Below are positions 1 through 6,366 of a DNA stretch of 11,841 bases, piece by piece (position 1 is the first letter of the stretch; each line of letters starts with the position of its first letter). Location of the stretch: the NCBI GenBank assembly GCA_039028315.1, contig JBCCIH010000055.1:1-11841 (forward strand), in the 5' to 3' direction. The DNA comes from Thermodesulfobacteriota bacterium (GTDB taxonomy: Bacteria; Desulfobacterota_D; UBA1144; Nemesobacterales; UBA2774). Made by a program: the position numbers and the translations under genes. Below the pieces are notes generated by a model. The model had not been told where the DNA came from. It made no database searches and saw only the letters and a list, made by a program, of their open reading frames with translations.

Positions 1-174
1 GATACAGCTAAAAGACATGCTAGCTCCTACGGAGTGACATTTCATGAGGAGTTAAAAAAACTCATTATCCACGGCATATTACATCTACTTGGACATGATC
101 ATAAAAAGAAAAAAGAGACTCAAGAAATGAGGGCCAAAGAAGAGCATCTATCCAAGTTAGTTAAAGATTTATAG
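1..174 (+). CDS. ybeY: Endoribonuclease YbeY, C-terminal part (5' end outside window)
   Basis: The open frame enters from the left edge and stops at TAG 172-174; only the last 57 residues are visible. They contain HGILHLLGHDH (residues 24-34 of the fragment), the family signature H-G-x-L-H-L-x-G-x-D-H, whose three histidines bind the catalytic zinc. YbeY is a single-strand endoribonuclease used in 16S rRNA 3'-end maturation and 70S ribosome quality control in the cytoplasm. The tail after the motif is lysine-rich and of ordinary length, so the C terminus looks complete. In many proteobacteria ybeY is followed co-directionally by a CorC-type gene (ybeX); here the CorC-type gene lies on the other strand, with only 7 bp between the stop codons. 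Identification is firm from the motif; nothing can be said about the start or promoter. Confidence 0.93.
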   Translation, partial: DTAKRHASSYGVTFHEELKKLIIHGILHLLGHDHKKKKETQEMRAKEEHLSKLVKDL

Positions 175-181
175 ATATAAC

Positions 182-1414
182 CTAAGTGGATTTTTTAACC
201 TTAAGTTTTACTTCTTCAATCGCTCTAGAGGTTGCCTTTGTAACAGTAAAGGTGTAGTTGGAGTGTTTAACTTTATCGCCTGTCTTTGGTATAGAGCCTA
301 CTTCCGCAAGTAAAAACCCGCCGAGTGTTTCATAATCATCGCTATCCGGAATTCCTAATCCAAGATCATCATTAAGTGCTTCTATCTCTATTTTCGGATT
401 GATAAGATAATCCTCATCCCCTGTTTTTCTCCAGAGCTTTATTCCCCTGTCATACTCATCCTCAATCTCACCAACAACTTCTTCTAAAATATCTTCAAGT
501 GTTATTGCGCCCACCGCGCCGCCGTACTCATCCACTACCACAGCCATACCGGCCTTACCTTCTTTCATCTCATCCAATAACTCGTCAACCGGTTTTGACT
601 CGGGGACATAAAAAGGCGGCTGAGCATGGGTCTTAAGAGTATCGTTGGGGTCAGCGCCTAACAGATAAAATGAATGAAGCATTCCCGTAATGTTATCAAC
701 TCGCTCGGAGTATATTGGGATTCTTGAGTGTCCGGTCTCTTTAATGAGTCTTATGGCATCGCCTACCTTAGAATCCTCACTAAGCGCTCTTACCTGAATA
801 AGAGGGATCATGATTTCATCCACAGTGGTCTCGGAGAACCTAAATATGCGCTTTATAATTCTCTCTTTATAATCCACTGTAGGAGCGCTGCCGTCCCCTT
901 CGATAACGTCTATGAGCTCTTCTCTGGTAATAAATGAAGTTTCTGTTTTCCCGATTAGAGTTAGCAGCTTTTTAGTAAAAATATTTACAAATATTAATAT
1001 CGGGAAAAAAATCTTCGATGCTATCCAAAGTGGATATATAGCATAAAGAACTATAGTATTTCTTCTTTTCTGGAATACAGCCTTTGGCACTATCTGTCCA
1101 AAAATGATAATTATTGGAGACAAGATTAATACTGTATACAGCTCTCCGCCTTGTCCATATTTCTCGTGAATATAGAACGTAAGCACAATTGTACTTGTAA
1201 TTAGTGATAGGTTTATCCCGACCAGTGTCGTGCTTAAGAAACGCTCTATCTGATCATAGGCGCTTAGCACAAGTGCTGCACTTTTAGAACCATTTTCGGC
1301 GAGCGAGCGCATTTTAACCTTATCACAGGAAATAAGGGCAATCTCAGAGCCTGAAAAAAATGCCTGAAGTGCAAGTGAACATAATATTATAGCTATAACT
1401 ATCTCAAGCGACAT
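182..1414 (-). CDS. CNNM/CorC-family membrane protein (DUF21 + CBS pair + CorC_HlyC), paralogue B
   Basis: This 410-residue protein has the full CNNM/CorC architecture: a DUF21/CNNM membrane domain of about residues 1-160 with hydrophobic segments near 4-28, 62-82, 92-112 and 122-148; a CBS pair at about 195-315; and a C-terminal CorC_HlyC domain at about 325-408. Visible signatures are FFSGSEIAL (19-27), the GQIVPK box (106-111, usually GExxPK), HSRIPIY (229-235) and VVDEYGG (293-299) followed by TLEDILEE. The family is linked to Mg2+/Co2+ efflux and resistance, with CBS domains that bind ATP-Mg; the substrate here is inferred. Its ATG overlaps the 3' end of the upstream paralogue by 11 bp, and an SD (AGAGGAAG, 1420-1427 on the minus strand) supports this start and translational coupling. 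The Gln in GQIVPK replaces a usually conserved Glu. It is the last gene of the thiL operon. Confidence 0.9.
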   Translation of the reverse strand: MSLEIVIAIILCSLALQAFFSGSEIALISCDKVKMRSLAENGSKSAALVLSAYDQIERFLSTTLVGINLSLITSTIVLTFYIHEKYGQGGELYTVLILSPIIIIFGQIVPKAVFQKRRNTIVLYAIYPLWIASKIFFPILIFVNIFTKKLLTLIGKTETSFITREELIDVIEGDGSAPTVDYKERIIKRIFRFSETTVDEIMIPLIQVRALSEDSKVGDAIRLIKETGHSRIPIYSERVDNITGMLHSFYLLGADPNDTLKTHAQPPFYVPESKPVDELLDEMKEGKAGMAVVVDEYGGAVGAITLEDILEEVVGEIEDEYDRGIKLWRKTGDEDYLINPKIEIEALNDDLGLGIPDSDDYETLGGFLLAEVGSIPKTGDKVKHSNYTFTVTKATSRAIEEVKLKVKKST

Positions 1415-2747
1415 TAGCTTCCTCTTTATTGTCTCTTTCTACTCTTATTTCTGTTATCCGCTTTCCAGAAACTTTGTAAACTGTAAACGCCAAGTTTCCA
1501 TAGGAAATAGTGTCTCCCTGCTCCGGGAAGCGGCCGAACAGATCAAATACAAACCCGGCAACTGTCTCATGGTCTTCCTCTGATGGGAGAATAGAATCTT
1601 CAAGCTCATCCCCCAAGTTTTCAATCCCGCCGTATCTTAGAACAGTAAATAAGTATGTATCGTTAAACTCATCAATCTTCATACTACCGGGTATTATAAG
1701 CGACTCCCCGTTCCACCTAACCTCGGCAGTTTTAATAATCCTTCTCTCATCTTCTATTTCCCCAAATAGCTCCTCCAACAGATCTTCCATAGTTACAATG
1801 CCGTCAAATCTTCCGTACTCGTCTACCACGATTGCAATATGAATCCGCTGCTGCTGAAACTCTTTTAGAAGATCAAACGCCACTTTTGTGCGGGGTATGA
1901 AATAAGGCGGTTTAAGTAATTTTTTTATAGTTTTCTCTTCTGACAACTCAAAAGAAAGAAGGTCTTTGGCGTAAAGAACACCAACTATATTGTCCTTGCT
2001 ATCTTTATAAACTGGGGTTCTAGAAAACCCTCTCTTCTTAATTTCATATAGTGCGTCTGTTCTGGACAGATCTGCAGGCAGCAAGAAACAGTCAATTGAA
2101 GGGGTCATTATTTTGTGCGCTGGGACGTCTTCGAGTTTAAATAAGCTTCCAACGAGTTTGCGTTCAATGTCGGTAATAACGCCTTCTTCACTTCCTATGC
2201 CAACAAGTGTCTTTACTTCCTCTGGGGAGAATTTTTCTTTTTGCTCAGGTTCTATTTTGCCGCCAAGCACTCTTGTAAAACCAATCGATGCAACCATAAG
2301 AACCCATCTTATCGGTGTTATCAGTACATGGAATAGGTGAAGAGGGTATGAAACTGCAGTTGCAATAATTCTAGGGTATTTTACCCCCAGGGTTTTAGGT
2401 CCGATCTCGCCGAGCAAAAGAAGTGTTGGCGAGGCAACTGCTACAGATGCAAGCATTATGGTCTGCTCAGAATAATTTATTAGGATAGCATTCACTGTTA
2501 GACCTATAACACTTGTATAGGCTATATTGACTACCTCATCGGCAAACAGAATTGTGATAATAAGCTTGTAGGGATCTAAAAGAAGTTTATCAATAAGCTT
2601 AGAGCTTTTGGTGCCTTCTTTTCTTAGTCTATCGAGTTGATGTCTTCCTAATGAGAATAAAGCACCCTCAGCTATACAGAAGAATCCTGATAGGAAAAGA
2701 AGCAATATTATTAAAAACAAATTATAGCTTATGGATATATCGTCCAT
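1404..2747 (-). CDS. CNNM/CorC-family membrane protein (DUF21 + CBS pair + CorC_HlyC), paralogue A
   Basis: This 447-residue protein has the same domain order as its downstream neighbour but is clearly diverged. The DUF21 membrane domain spans about residues 1-165, with FFCIAEGALFSL (22-33) and a canonical GEIGPK box (113-118). The CBS pair is at about 210-330, with FSRTPVYKD (241-249) and VVDEYGRFDG (307-316) followed by TMEDLLEELFGEIEDE. The CorC_HlyC domain fills about 345-440. The expected role is an inner-membrane divalent-cation (Mg2+/Co2+) transporter or efflux regulator; the substrate is inferred from the family. Its ATG (2745-2747) directly follows the thiL stop (TAA-ATG, no gap), and the nearest SD-like GAGAGGA is about 20 nt upstream inside thiL. 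Translation therefore probably depends on coupling or re-initiation after thiL. Its 3' end overlaps paralogue B. Two adjacent CNNM genes are common in bacteria and may form hetero-oligomers. Confidence 0.9.
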   Translation of the reverse strand: MDDISISYNLFLIILLLFLSGFFCIAEGALFSLGRHQLDRLRKEGTKSSKLIDKLLLDPYKLIITILFADEVVNIAYTSVIGLTVNAILINYSEQTIMLASVAVASPTLLLLGEIGPKTLGVKYPRIIATAVSYPLHLFHVLITPIRWVLMVASIGFTRVLGGKIEPEQKEKFSPEEVKTLVGIGSEEGVITDIERKLVGSLFKLEDVPAHKIMTPSIDCFLLPADLSRTDALYEIKKRGFSRTPVYKDSKDNIVGVLYAKDLLSFELSEEKTIKKLLKPPYFIPRTKVAFDLLKEFQQQRIHIAIVVDEYGRFDGIVTMEDLLEELFGEIEDERRIIKTAEVRWNGESLIIPGSMKIDEFNDTYLFTVLRYGGIENLGDELEDSILPSEEDHETVAGFVFDLFGRFPEQGDTISYGNLAFTVYKVSGKRITEIRVERDNKEEANVA

Positions 2748-3731
2748 TTAACTGTTAAAGTGAACAAATCCTCTCTTATTTAAAGTCTTGTATTCCCCGC
2801 TGGAACTGATCAAGTCAATTGAAGTGGACTCTGTTACAGTTCCAATTTCGGTAATTTGAATGTTTAGATTTTCAGATATGTTTTGAATATCCATTCTTCT
2901 GGATTCATCACAAGTGAAAAGGAGTTCGTAATCTTCTCCTCCACTCAGAGCCATTTCATATTTATCGTCACAATACTTATCCACATTTTCTATATACTCT
3001 TGAGACCTAGGTATTTTTTCAATATCAATCCTTGCGCCTAGTTCTTGTATTAATGTAATACGCTCTAAATCTAAAAGCAGCCCGTCACTAACATCAATCA
3101 TGGAAGCTGGTATCACATTTTCTACAAGTTCTCTTCCAAGTGAGAGTCTAGGATTGGGGTGAAGATGCCTGTCTATTAGTTTCTGCGTTTGCTTAGGTGC
3201 TTGATCATCTGAAAGCACCTTAAGTCCAAGTGCAGAATCACCCAAATTACCGCTCACATAGATAAGATCTCCTGGTCTTGCTCCGCTTCTTCTAACCATG
3301 GATTCAGGTTCAACCTGTCCGAGCACTGTAATGTCTAGAAATAATTTTTCTGAAGAAGACAAATTCCCTCCAATAAGTCTTACGCCAAATTCATCTTCCG
3401 CATTTTTAAAACCTGAAATCAATTGATCTAGGTACTGCTCATTTTCATCAGGTGAGAAACCAACGGATGCAAGAATAAATTTAGGTATACCCCCCATGGC
3501 TGCTATGTCGCTTACTGAAACTGCGACCGCTTTTCGTGCAAGCTCTGAGGGATTTATTAGAGATTTTATAAAGTGGACGTCTTCAACTTGAGCATCGGTC
3601 GTAGTAAGAACAAGCATGTCCTTATCAAATTTTACGGCCGCCGCGTCATCGCCAATTCCAAGTTTGACATCTCTTGATGCCTTATTAAACCGCTCTTCAA
3701 TAGTATTAAGAGCACTTAGCTCATCTATCAT
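2748..3731 (-). CDS. thiL: Thiamine-monophosphate kinase
   Basis: The 327 residues match the usual ThiL length. ThiL phosphorylates thiamine monophosphate to thiamine diphosphate with ATP, the last cytoplasmic step of TPP synthesis. Signatures in order: GIGDDAAAV (25-33), the metal/nucleotide-binding Asp pair; TTTDAQVEDVHF (43-54); SVSDIAAMGG (72-81); GGNLS (121-125); RRSGARPGD (147-155); SDGL (215-218); and SGGEDYELLFT (263-273). The fold is the AIR synthase/PurM type (N-terminal ATP-binding half, C-terminal AIRS_C half). One oddity is that the GGD motif reads GGN. The ATG at 3729-3731 is fixed by an in-frame TAA two codons upstream; there is no good SD, but a TATAAT box sits 3 nt before it. 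It heads an operon with two CNNM/CorC genes, an association that is probably only transcriptional since no shared pathway is evident. Confidence 0.95.
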   Translation of the reverse strand: MIDELSALNTIEERFNKASRDVKLGIGDDAAAVKFDKDMLVLTTTDAQVEDVHFIKSLINPSELARKAVAVSVSDIAAMGGIPKFILASVGFSPDENEQYLDQLISGFKNAEDEFGVRLIGGNLSSSEKLFLDITVLGQVEPESMVRRSGARPGDLIYVSGNLGDSALGLKVLSDDQAPKQTQKLIDRHLHPNPRLSLGRELVENVIPASMIDVSDGLLLDLERITLIQELGARIDIEKIPRSQEYIENVDKYCDDKYEMALSGGEDYELLFTCDESRRMDIQNISENLNIQITEIGTVTESTSIDLISSSGEYKTLNKRGFVHFNS

Positions 3732-3734
3732 AGT

Positions 3735-3740
3735 ATTATA
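3735..3740 (-). promoter_or_regulatory. -10 box of thiL, candidate leaderless promoter
   Basis: The minus strand reads TATAAT here, ending 3 nt before the thiL ATG. A 17-bp spacer would place TTCTAA (3763-3758) at -35, a poor match. If this box is used, transcription would start at or just inside the start codon, giving a leaderless mRNA. AT-rich DNA yields such boxes by chance, so the evidence is the combination of a perfect -10, no SD, and the same layout at three other genes in this window. Confidence 0.4.
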
Positions 3741-3850
3741 ATCCGCAACTGCTCATTTTAGAATTGAGAACTGTAATATTATGAAGATGTAATAAATCTT
3801 GGAATTGTATGAGATTAAGGTTTAAATCACACAAATGAGGGTCAGGTTCT

Positions 3851-3909
3851 TTCATATATGAATTCTATAAATTTACCAAAATTTATAATATTTAGTCCTG
3901 CTTGGACTA
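3851..3909. repeat. Cluster of three palindromes in the thiL/arsC divergent gap
   Basis: Three separate inverted repeats lie within 59 bp: TTCATATATGAA (3851-3862, perfect); TATAAATTT-ACCA-AAATTTATA (3866-3887, 9-bp arms and 4-nt loop, perfect); and TAGTCC-TGCTT-GGACTA (3893-3909, 6-bp arms and 5-nt loop, perfect). The rest of the 273-bp gap (3732-4004) shows no ORF or known RNA. A minus-strand promoter-like element just beyond (3916-3944) would transcribe through them, so they could be 5'-UTR hairpins or a small RNA; alternatively they are protein-binding sites. None has a following T-run typical of a terminator. Confidence 0.5.
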
Positions 3910-3915
3910 GGAATA

Positions 3916-3944
3916 AGTTTAGGATATTTACTATTACATGTCAA
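3916..3944 (-). promoter_or_regulatory. Minus-strand sigma70-like promoter upstream of the palindrome cluster
   Basis: On the minus strand there is TTGACA (3944-3939), a 17-bp spacer, then TAAACT (3921-3916), matching 6/6 and 4/6 consensus bases. The predicted start near 3909 would give a leader of about 180 nt before thiL that begins with the three palindromes. It could be a second thiL promoter or drive a separate small RNA. Prediction by inspection only. Confidence 0.35.
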
Positions 3945-3990
3945 CATTATTAATGATTAGAGAAATTTCAACTGTGAATCATTTTTTAGG

Positions 3991-3996
3991 TATAAT
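3991..3996 (+). promoter_or_regulatory. -10 box of the ArsC-family gene, candidate leaderless promoter
   Basis: A perfect TATAAT ends 8 nt before the ATG at 4005, placing the transcription start within about 2 nt of the start codon. No SD is present (the preceding bases are T-rich). The -35 region (TTCAAC or TCAACT at 3967-3973) is weak. Confidence 0.5.
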
Positions 3997-4004
3997 GCTC
4001 GATT

Positions 4005-4361
4005 ATGGGAAAACAGAAAATCACTATTTACCAAAAACCAACTTGTACTACATGTAGAAAAGTTCTTAAGATTCTAAGAGAGTCAGGGACCGATTTTGAT
4101 AGTGTTAACTATTTCGAACAGCCATTTAATAAAAAGACTCTTACGAGCTTAATAAAAAGCCTAGGAATTCCTCCAAAAAACCTTCTTAGAAAAAATGAGG
4201 CCATATATAAAGAGCTTGGTCTATCTAAAAAAGAACTTACAGACTCTGAGATTATAAATCTAATGATCGAGCATCCCAATCTTATTCAAAGACCTATAGT
4301 GGTTAAAGACAATGAAGTAATTCTTTCCAGACCTGCTGAAAAAATCCAAAAATTTATATAG
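4005..4361 (+). CDS. arsC: ArsC/Spx-family reductase, probable glutaredoxin-linked arsenate reductase
   Basis: This 118-residue thioredoxin-fold protein begins with a beta strand leading into YQKPTCTTCRK (9-19). The catalytic Cys is Cys14, and the CxxC adds Cys17 where E. coli ArsC has Ser. From my memory of E. coli ArsC, its catalytic Cys12 and arginines 60, 94 and 107 align with Cys14, Arg62 (LLRKN), Arg96 (QRPIVV) and Arg109 (SRP) at a constant offset of two. The anion-binding arginine triad is therefore kept, favouring arsenate reduction to arsenite over an Spx-type regulator. The CTTC motif could let it form an internal disulfide as Spx does. There is no arsB, acr3 or arsR nearby, so it is a solitary gene and its physiological substrate is uncertain. 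The start is the first ATG and is leaderless by sequence. Confidence 0.8.
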   Translation: MGKQKITIYQKPTCTTCRKVLKILRESGTDFDSVNYFEQPFNKKTLTSLIKSLGIPPKNLLRKNEAIYKELGLSKKELTDSEIINLMIEHPNLIQRPIVVKDNEVILSRPAEKIQKFI

Positions 4362-4406
4362 AAGAAGCCAATTGTTTATATGGCACTTTTTTATAAAATT
4401 ATGATA

Positions 4407-4435
4407 TTGCCCATATATCTATGGTAAAATATATA
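4407..4435 (+). promoter_or_regulatory. Possible promoter of the pore-forming-toxin-like lipoprotein gene
   Basis: TTGCCC (4407-4412), a 17-bp spacer and TATATA (4430-4435) form a fair sigma70-like pair. An overlapping TAAAAT (4425-4430) is an alternative -10. A start near 4442 would give a leader of about 140 nt. The region is very AT-rich, so chance matches are likely. Confidence 0.3.
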
Positions 4436-4441
4436 TATACC

Positions 4442-4581
4442 CATACTAATCTTGGCGGAACTGGATGGGGTTAAAAATAATGGCGGTCTGGTAAAGGAGG
4501 GACGTTTTATATTATTTACCGCAACTTGGTTTCATAAAACCTAACTTCTTATCACTAGCCAATAACAGGAGGAAAGTACCG
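4442..4581 (+). other. Long 5' leader with GGCGG-CTGG repeat, orphan SD and 9-codon ORF
   Basis: This is the presumed leader of the lipoprotein gene. It contains GGCGGAACTGG (4454-4464) and the near repeat GGCGGTCTGG (4482-4491). A 9-codon ORF, MGLKIMAVW, occupies 4465-4494. A strong SD-like AAAGGAGGG (4495-4503) overlaps its stop but has no start codon after it. GGTAAA (4491-4496) can pair with TTTACC (4515-4520), and a hairpin GGTTT-CATA-AAACC lies at 4528-4541. The working SD is AGGAGG (4569-4574), 7 nt before the ATG. I do not recognise a known riboswitch. Just upstream, GCCA (4367-4370) and TGGC (4381-4384) before T6 (4387-4392) may be a weak arsC terminator. Confidence 0.35.
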
Positions 4582-6231
4582 ATGAGTATTTCAAGGTCTT
4601 TGCAAAAAAGTCTTGGGATTTTTTGTGCTGTATTAGTAATTTCATTATTTACTGCCGGAGGATGCAGCGACAACAACGGCGGGGGCAACACAGTTGACCC
4701 AGCTGGTGCTGATGCCTTATTAGTTGGCGGTCATGCTGGTCAAGTGGCAAATGAGCTTGATTTTGCGTTAGATCTAACCGACTATGACGGTATGACGCTA
4801 AACAATATGATTGTTGACTGTCTTGACATTGATACTCTTACAGCAGATGAAGAGGCAGCGCTCAAGCAAGCTTTTGATTCAGGATTTATTATTTTTGGAT
4901 ACGAGGCAAGCGAGCCTTGTGTTGTAAAGCTGATGGCTGACATTTTAGACCACCCGCTTATTTTTGATGAGCTAACCGATTTAAATGTTCCAGAAGACAT
5001 AAGCACTGACGTGTTTGTAGTTGAACTTCACGGTGATCATATTTGGTATAATGACATCACATTTAGTGATGGTGGACTGATGATCGATGAGGATGACGCT
5101 AACCCTGAGCCAGCTCCTGGAAATGGTGATGACGACGACGAAGCTGCAGTAACACCAGATGACCCAGATTTTCCAAACTATGATACCTTCCAGGTTCATT
5201 CATCAGCAATCAAAGAGATTATAGACACTTATGATGTAAGAAGAGATGTATTAGAAGGACAGGGAATGGTTGTTGGTTTAGATGACTTTGACGATTTAAA
5301 CATGACTGCTACAAGGTCAGTAACAACCACAGATCCACTTTTTGCTACTTCCAACACTTCCCAGCCGACTGGTACTCTTGCAGAGATAGCAGCTTCTTAT
5401 ATTCATACCCACACACACTATGTGAGACCACCTAACGGAACTGATGATCATAATAACAGCTCATACACAGGTACATATCAGATGTCTACATATGTATGGT
5501 CTATCACTGCAAGTGGTCCAAGTGGAACATTCTCATACTTAATGATCGCTCAGGACTTCAACCTATCTTCCGCTGGTCTATATAGAAGAACCGGAAGTAG
5601 GGATAAAGGCTGGTACTTAAGACAGTTTACAAATACTAACAGACTAAAATCCGGTGGCTCATATCTCTCATCTAACCAGGCATTCTTGCTTGACAATGAC
5701 CCGGCTTCAGTTTCACAAGAAACATCTAGTGAAACACATTCAACAAGCTTTGGGATTAGTGGTGACATAAGCACAGATGGACCTTCCGTAGGAGCAAGTG
5801 CTGATTGGTCAAATTCCATTACAACACAAAAAGCGGATGTAGGTATATTGAACAACGCTCTTTCAAGTAACACAGGAAATGATGCAACATGGACCTATAC
5901 AGCTTTAAGACCTGACCACAGAGATGCTGGCGGTCTTTGTACTTGGGATCATCTATCTGAGCCTGCAGCTCTGGCCAGATCCAATTATCAGCCAAGTCAG
6001 ACTTACATATACAGAATATCTCCATCTTTTGCAGACAGTACAATAACACTAGAGTCTAGATGGGCAGTTTCTGTTGAAAGGATGACACTGAGCAAATGCA
6101 CAAAGCTGTTTAGCTGTTATTCATGCGGAAGTCAGAACTGGACTTATACAGATAATCTTGGTACGGATCCAGATAGCTTATCTGTTTCAGCTTCTTTCAA
6201 CATGGGAATACATCTACCAGCCCTACCATAA
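4582..6231 (+). CDS. Lipoprotein with leukocidin/hemolysin-like beta-pore-forming domain
   Basis: The 549 residues begin with a lipoprotein signal: positive N terminus, hydrophobic core 10-24 and lipobox AGG-C with Cys28; Ser at +2 would suit the outer membrane. A mainly acidic N-terminal domain (about 38-165, unrecognised) is joined by an Asp-rich linker (D183-E187 and flanks) to a beta-rich C-terminal half. Residues 386-416 form two Gly/Ser-rich strands around a turn, STDGPS (397-402), followed by WTYTALRP (437-444) and AALARSNYQPS (462-472). This order resembles the staphylococcal LukS/LukF segment that runs from LGYNIGGN through WGIKA to the HSGFNPS loop. Residues 297-330 are a plausible pre-stem region. 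Cysteines 506, 512 and 515 may form a disulfide. The assignment to the leukocidin/VCC superfamily comes from recalled sequence patterns and needs structure comparison. A strong SD and a terminator make it a monocistronic unit. A lipid anchor on such a toxin is unusual. Confidence 0.6.
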   Translation: MSISRSLQKSLGIFCAVLVISLFTAGGCSDNNGGGNTVDPAGADALLVGGHAGQVANELDFALDLTDYDGMTLNNMIVDCLDIDTLTADEEAALKQAFDSGFIIFGYEASEPCVVKLMADILDHPLIFDELTDLNVPEDISTDVFVVELHGDHIWYNDITFSDGGLMIDEDDANPEPAPGNGDDDDEAAVTPDDPDFPNYDTFQVHSSAIKEIIDTYDVRRDVLEGQGMVVGLDDFDDLNMTATRSVTTTDPLFATSNTSQPTGTLAEIAASYIHTHTHYVRPPNGTDDHNNSSYTGTYQMSTYVWSITASGPSGTFSYLMIAQDFNLSSAGLYRRTGSRDKGWYLRQFTNTNRLKSGGSYLSSNQAFLLDNDPASVSQETSSETHSTSFGISGDISTDGPSVGASADWSNSITTQKADVGILNNALSSNTGNDATWTYTALRPDHRDAGGLCTWDHLSEPAALARSNYQPSQTYIYRISPSFADSTITLESRWAVSVERMTLSKCTKLFSCYSCGSQNWTYTDNLGTDPDSLSVSASFNMGIHLPALP

Positions 6232-6255
6232 GATAGAAAATATTTTAGAAAACAC

Positions 6256-6282
6256 AAAAGGGAGCTTCGGCTCCCTTTTTTT
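6256..6282 (+). terminator. Intrinsic terminator with UUCG tetraloop
   Basis: GGGAGC (6260-6265), loop TTCG (6266-6269) and GCTCCC (6270-6275) are followed by seven Ts. The flanking AAAA and TTTT lengthen the stem. It lies 24 nt after the lipoprotein stop codon and is a textbook Rho-independent terminator for that gene; the A-run on the left could give weak function on the other strand. Confidence 0.93.
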
Positions 6283-6366
6283 GTATCCCACTTTTGAAGA
6301 AGATATAAATGTAAATACGATCTGCGATCACATACATCTCAATTTTCTAATCTAAACATCCTTATG

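Noticed and set aside
3838..3850. GAACCTGA on the minus strand upstream of thiL, like part of a TPP riboswitch (THI box)
   Set aside because: The other conserved parts (CUGAGA and the GCGUAGGGA-like end) are absent, and the spacing to thiL is not that of a normal riboswitch with an expression platform.
4430..4440. TATATATATAC run as a replication or integration site
   Set aside because: It is a short AT dinucleotide run in an AT-rich promoter region, with no DnaA boxes, iterons or flanking repeats.
4981..6049. Several antisense frames of 70-107 codons inside the toxin-like gene, and a plus-strand frame over its 3' end
   Set aside because: They have no SD or family motif and are covered by a long gene with a signal peptide, SD and terminator.
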